Of a stretch of 8,335 nucleotides of DNA, positions 6,946-8,335 are shown one piece after another. The position numbers and the translations under genes are program-made. How positions within the stretch are numbered: the stretch's first letter is position 1; each line of letters starts with the position of its first letter. The stretch covers positions 1 through 8,335 of the forward strand of contig JBFIPX010000149.1 in the NCBI GenBank assembly GCA_041609895.1. The letters are read 5' to 3'. This DNA is from JAHHLP01 sp041609895 (GTDB lineage: Bacteria > Bacteroidota > Rhodothermia > Rhodothermales > JABDKH01). Below the pieces are notes generated by a model that saw nothing but the letters and a program-made list of their open reading frames with translations, was not told the origin of the DNA and did not search any database.

Positions 6946-6962
6946 TTGGCACGTCGATTGTT
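6946..6962 (+). promoter_or_regulatory. Candidate sigma54 (-24/-12) promoter for hsp20
   Basis: TTGGCACG-TCGA-TTGTT matches the sigma54 consensus TTGGCACG-N4-TTGC(T/A) with the right 10-nt spacing between the GG and GC elements. The exception is GT in place of the nearly invariant GC at -12. Transcription would begin near 6973, just before the leader hairpin. No CIRCE element and no convincing sigma70 or Bacteroidota -33/-7 promoter was seen upstream of hsp20. Chance matches of this quality do occur. Confidence 0.35.
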
Positions 6963-6976
6963 ACCTACTCAGGTGT

Positions 6977-7027
6977 GGCGCGGGGCAAACCCGACGCCAG
7001 AAAAACAATCAGCGCTTTAACATAAAG
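6977..7027 (+). promoter_or_regulatory. Structured hsp20 5' leader: two stem-loops, possible RNA thermometer
   Basis: Stem-loop 1 (6977-6998) pairs GGCGCGGG with CCCG-A-CGCC: 8 GC-rich pairs with one bulged A and a 5-nt loop. Stem-loop 2 (7015-7027) pairs CTTTA with TAAAG across an ACA loop and takes up the first half of the Shine-Dalgarno sequence AAAGAGG (7024-7030). A stable upstream hairpin plus a weak A/U hairpin over the SD resembles ROSE/FourU-type thermometers known in leaders of small heat-shock genes. The SD's GG is not itself paired, so this remains a candidate. Confidence 0.35.
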
Positions 7028-7030
7028 AGG
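7024..7030 (+). promoter_or_regulatory. Ribosome binding site of hsp20
   Basis: AAAGAGG lies 10 nt before the ATG at 7041. It is the clearest SD in the window, whereas the unknown gene and fahA have none, and it supports the chosen start. Its 5' part can pair in the leader stem-loop 7015-7027. Confidence 0.65.
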
Positions 7031-7040
7031 TATTACAGTC

Positions 7041-7478
7041 ATGACCAGTTTGATTCGCTTCTCGCCCCCGACCGAAATGCGATCCTTGCAGCGCGAAATC
7101 GACCGCATGTTCGACAATTTCTTCCCGCAGGGTAGCGGCGATCAGGAGCAGGCGGTTTGGACACCGCGCGTAGACCTGGCCGAGAGCGAAGATATGTACC
7201 TCGTCCATCTCGATGTGCCAGGAATGAAGAAGGACGAACTTACCATCAATTACCAGGATGGTACTCTGAGCATTAGCGGAGAACGCAAATTCGAGGAGAA
7301 AGAAGAGAAGGCTAACTTCGTCCGCGTCGAGCGCCGATTCGGTCATTTCTATCGCTCGTTTGAGCTTCCGAAAGCCATCGTCTCGGACAAGATCGACGCC
7401 TCTTACGAGGACGGTGTACTCTCTATCCGCATCCCCAAGGCAGAAGAGAGTAAGCCACGATCGATCAAGGTTAAGTAA
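7041..7478 (+). CDS. hsp20: Small heat-shock protein, Hsp20/alpha-crystallin family
   Basis: This is an ATP-independent holdase chaperone that binds unfolding proteins and keeps them soluble for refolding by DnaK/ClpB; it acts in the cytosol as oligomers. The protein has 145 residues, the usual size. The N-terminal arm (1-39) includes REIDRMFDNFF, common in bacterial class A proteins. The alpha-crystallin domain (about 40-133) shows WTPRVDLAESEDMYLVHLDVPG, the beta-strand block GTLSISGERK, FYRSFELP, and the signature A120-x4-G125-V126-L127 in ASYEDGVLSIRIPK. The C-terminal anchoring motif I-x-V is I142-K-V144 in SIKVK. The stretch KFEEKEEKANF (83-93) is the acidic/basic loop. It appears monocistronic: its own leader region lies upstream and a strong terminator starts 22 bp after the stop. 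Heat or stress control is likely from the family, and the leader may contribute. Confidence 0.97.
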   Translation: MTSLIRFSPPTEMRSLQREIDRMFDNFFPQGSGDQEQAVWTPRVDLAESEDMYLVHLDVPGMKKDELTINYQDGTLSISGERKFEEKEEKANFVRVERRFGHFYRSFELPKAIVSDKIDASYEDGVLSIRIPKAEESKPRSIKVK

Positions 7479-7500
7479 GTCACCTTGATACCCAAAGTAG

Positions 7501-7536
7501 AGCCCGGCGAGTTCGTCTCGTCGGGCTTTTCTTTTT
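7501..7536 (+). terminator. Rho-independent terminator of hsp20
   Basis: An 11-bp stem (7501-7511 with 7517-7527, one G-T wobble) closes a TTCGT loop and is followed by TTTCTTTTT (7528-7536). This is a textbook intrinsic terminator 22 bp after the hsp20 stop. The opposing kinase gene's stop codon begins 3 bp beyond the T run. Read on the minus strand the same stem is followed by CTACTTTGGG, so it may also serve the kinase transcript weakly. Confidence 0.92.
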
Positions 7537-7539
7537 AGG

Positions 7540-8335
7540 TCAATCGCCCGGACCGATAAACGGAAGCATCAATCTGAATTGAGTGCCTTTCCCTCTTTCG
7601 CTCGTCACAGTGAGGCTGCCGCCGTGAGCCTCAGCTATGGCGCGACTTATGGCGAGGCCGAGGCCCGTGCTGCTTCCCTTTCTCGTCCTTGGCCCGTCCC
7701 CGCGGTAATATCTGTCAAACAGCGACTCTAGTTCTTCCGGTTCGATGCCGGGACCGTCGTCTTCAACCACAACCTCAACGCTCCCGTCCAATTCCCGTAC
7801 GAAGACCCGCACCGCTCCGCCTTCCTTTCCGTGTTTTCGTGCGTTGTCCAGCAGGTTGTTGAGCAGCCGCAAAAGCCTCACTCCATCGGCTCGAATTACA
7901 GGCAGCCCGTCTTCGGTATCCAGTGACAGTGAGCGTCCTGACTCCACGAAGAGTCCACGTTGGCTGTCGACTGCCTGTGCAGCCAACTCGCCCATGGGCA
8001 CAGGCTCAAGGTGCAGCGGAGGATTGGGGCGGTCGAGAAGTGCCAGTTCAAACAAGTCCGAGACCAGCGCCGAAATGTAAACGGTTTGTTGACTTGCGAT
8101 TTCCAGCATGCCAATTGCCGTATCGCGCTCACCTTCCTTAAGTGCGCGACCCGCCTCATCGATGTAGCCACGCATAGCCGTGAGCGGGGTTCGAAGATCA
8201 TGCCCGATATTGGCCACAAGATCTCGTCGCAATCGATCCGCGCTGACCAGAGCCTCGAAGCTCTCTTCAACTTTGCGAGCCATGACATTCACCGACTCTG
8301 CCAATCGACCAAACTCGTCGTCGCGAACGGTCGAG
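7540..8335 (-). CDS. Sensor histidine kinase, C-terminal part (HAMP end, HisKA, HATPase_c); start beyond window
   Basis: This membrane-type two-component sensor kinase autophosphorylates a histidine and passes the phosphate to a response regulator. The frame is open to the window edge, so the gene's 5' part (sensor and membrane segments) lies beyond 8335; 264 residues are visible. The first residues, RDDEFGRLAESVNVMARKV, look like the second helix of a HAMP domain, implying a transmembrane protein. The DHp (HisKA) domain follows with the H-box ANIGHDLRTPLTAMRG and phospho-acceptor His45 (codon 8202-8200). The ATPase domain has the N-box LLNNLLDNARKHG (Asn164), the G1 box EDDGPGI (191-197), the F-box SLFDRYYRGDGP, the G2 box GLGLAIS (224-230), and the usual ending HGGSLTVTSERGKGTQFRLMLP. 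All catalytic boxes are intact. The signal and partner regulator cannot be inferred; a partner gene could lie beyond 8335. Confidence 0.94.
   Translation of the reverse strand, partial: STVRDDEFGRLAESVNVMARKVEESFEALVSADRLRRDLVANIGHDLRTPLTAMRGYIDEAGRALKEGERDTAIGMLEIASQQTVYISALVSDLFELALLDRPNPPLHLEPVPMGELAAQAVDSQRGLFVESGRSLSLDTEDGLPVIRADGVRLLRLLNNLLDNARKHGKEGGAVRVFVRELDGSVEVVVEDDGPGIEPEELESLFDRYYRGDGPRTRKGSSTGLGLAISRAIAEAHGGSLTVTSERGKGTQFRLMLPFIGPGD

Noticed and set aside
6866..7135. 89-codon plus-strand frame before and overlapping hsp20
   Set aside because: It overlaps the first 95 bases of hsp20 out of frame, has no SD, and runs through the structured leader. The hsp20 start with its SD is far better supported.
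7041..8335. Functional link between hsp20 and the histidine kinase as a stress-sensing pair
   Set aside because: They are convergent, separated by a strong terminator, and share no regulatory region; adjacency alone does not support it.

Overview
The window is a GC-rich (clearly above 50% by eye), gene-dense stretch of ordinary bacterial chromosome. I see no IS element, phage gene, CRISPR array, tRNA or rRNA. It carries seven protein genes, of which the first (E1) and the last (sensor kinase) run off the window edges. Three things suggest a member of the Bacteroidota/Rhodothermota (FCB) group: an E1 alpha and E1 beta fused in one chain, weak or absent Shine-Dalgarno sequences at several starts, and a good match to the Bacteroidota TTTG-N20-TAnnTTTG promoter upstream of the TPR lipoprotein. 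This placement is an inference; no ribosomal marker is present.

Layout: (1) 1-1608 (+), the 3' three quarters of a fused 2-oxoacid (probably branched-chain) dehydrogenase E1. (2) 1697-2872 (-), a cystathionine gamma-synthase/gamma-lyase family PLP enzyme, convergent with E1. (3) 2982-4178 (-), a TPR-repeat lipoprotein, with a terminator hairpin at 2924-2954 separating it from the PLP gene and a candidate promoter at 4282-4313. (4) 4445-5428 (+), a protein of unknown function with strongly motif-like segments, followed 44 bp later by (5) 5473-6741 (+), fumarylacetoacetase, the last step of tyrosine/phenylalanine breakdown via homogentisate. (6) 7041-7478 (+), a small heat-shock protein preceded by about 300 bp of noncoding DNA that holds a sigma54-like site and two stem-loops, and closed by a textbook terminator. 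(7) 7540-8335 (-), the C-terminal part (end of HAMP, HisKA, HATPase) of a sensor histidine kinase, convergent with hsp20.

How the genes relate: several concern amino-acid metabolism (branched-chain 2-oxoacid oxidation, Cys/Met transsulfuration, tyrosine breakdown), but they sit in different transcription units and only genes 4 and 5 look like an operon. The most worthwhile leads are the unknown protein paired with fumarylacetoacetase and the structured hsp20 leader, which could be a heat-sensing RNA. I found no convincing new multi-gene system.
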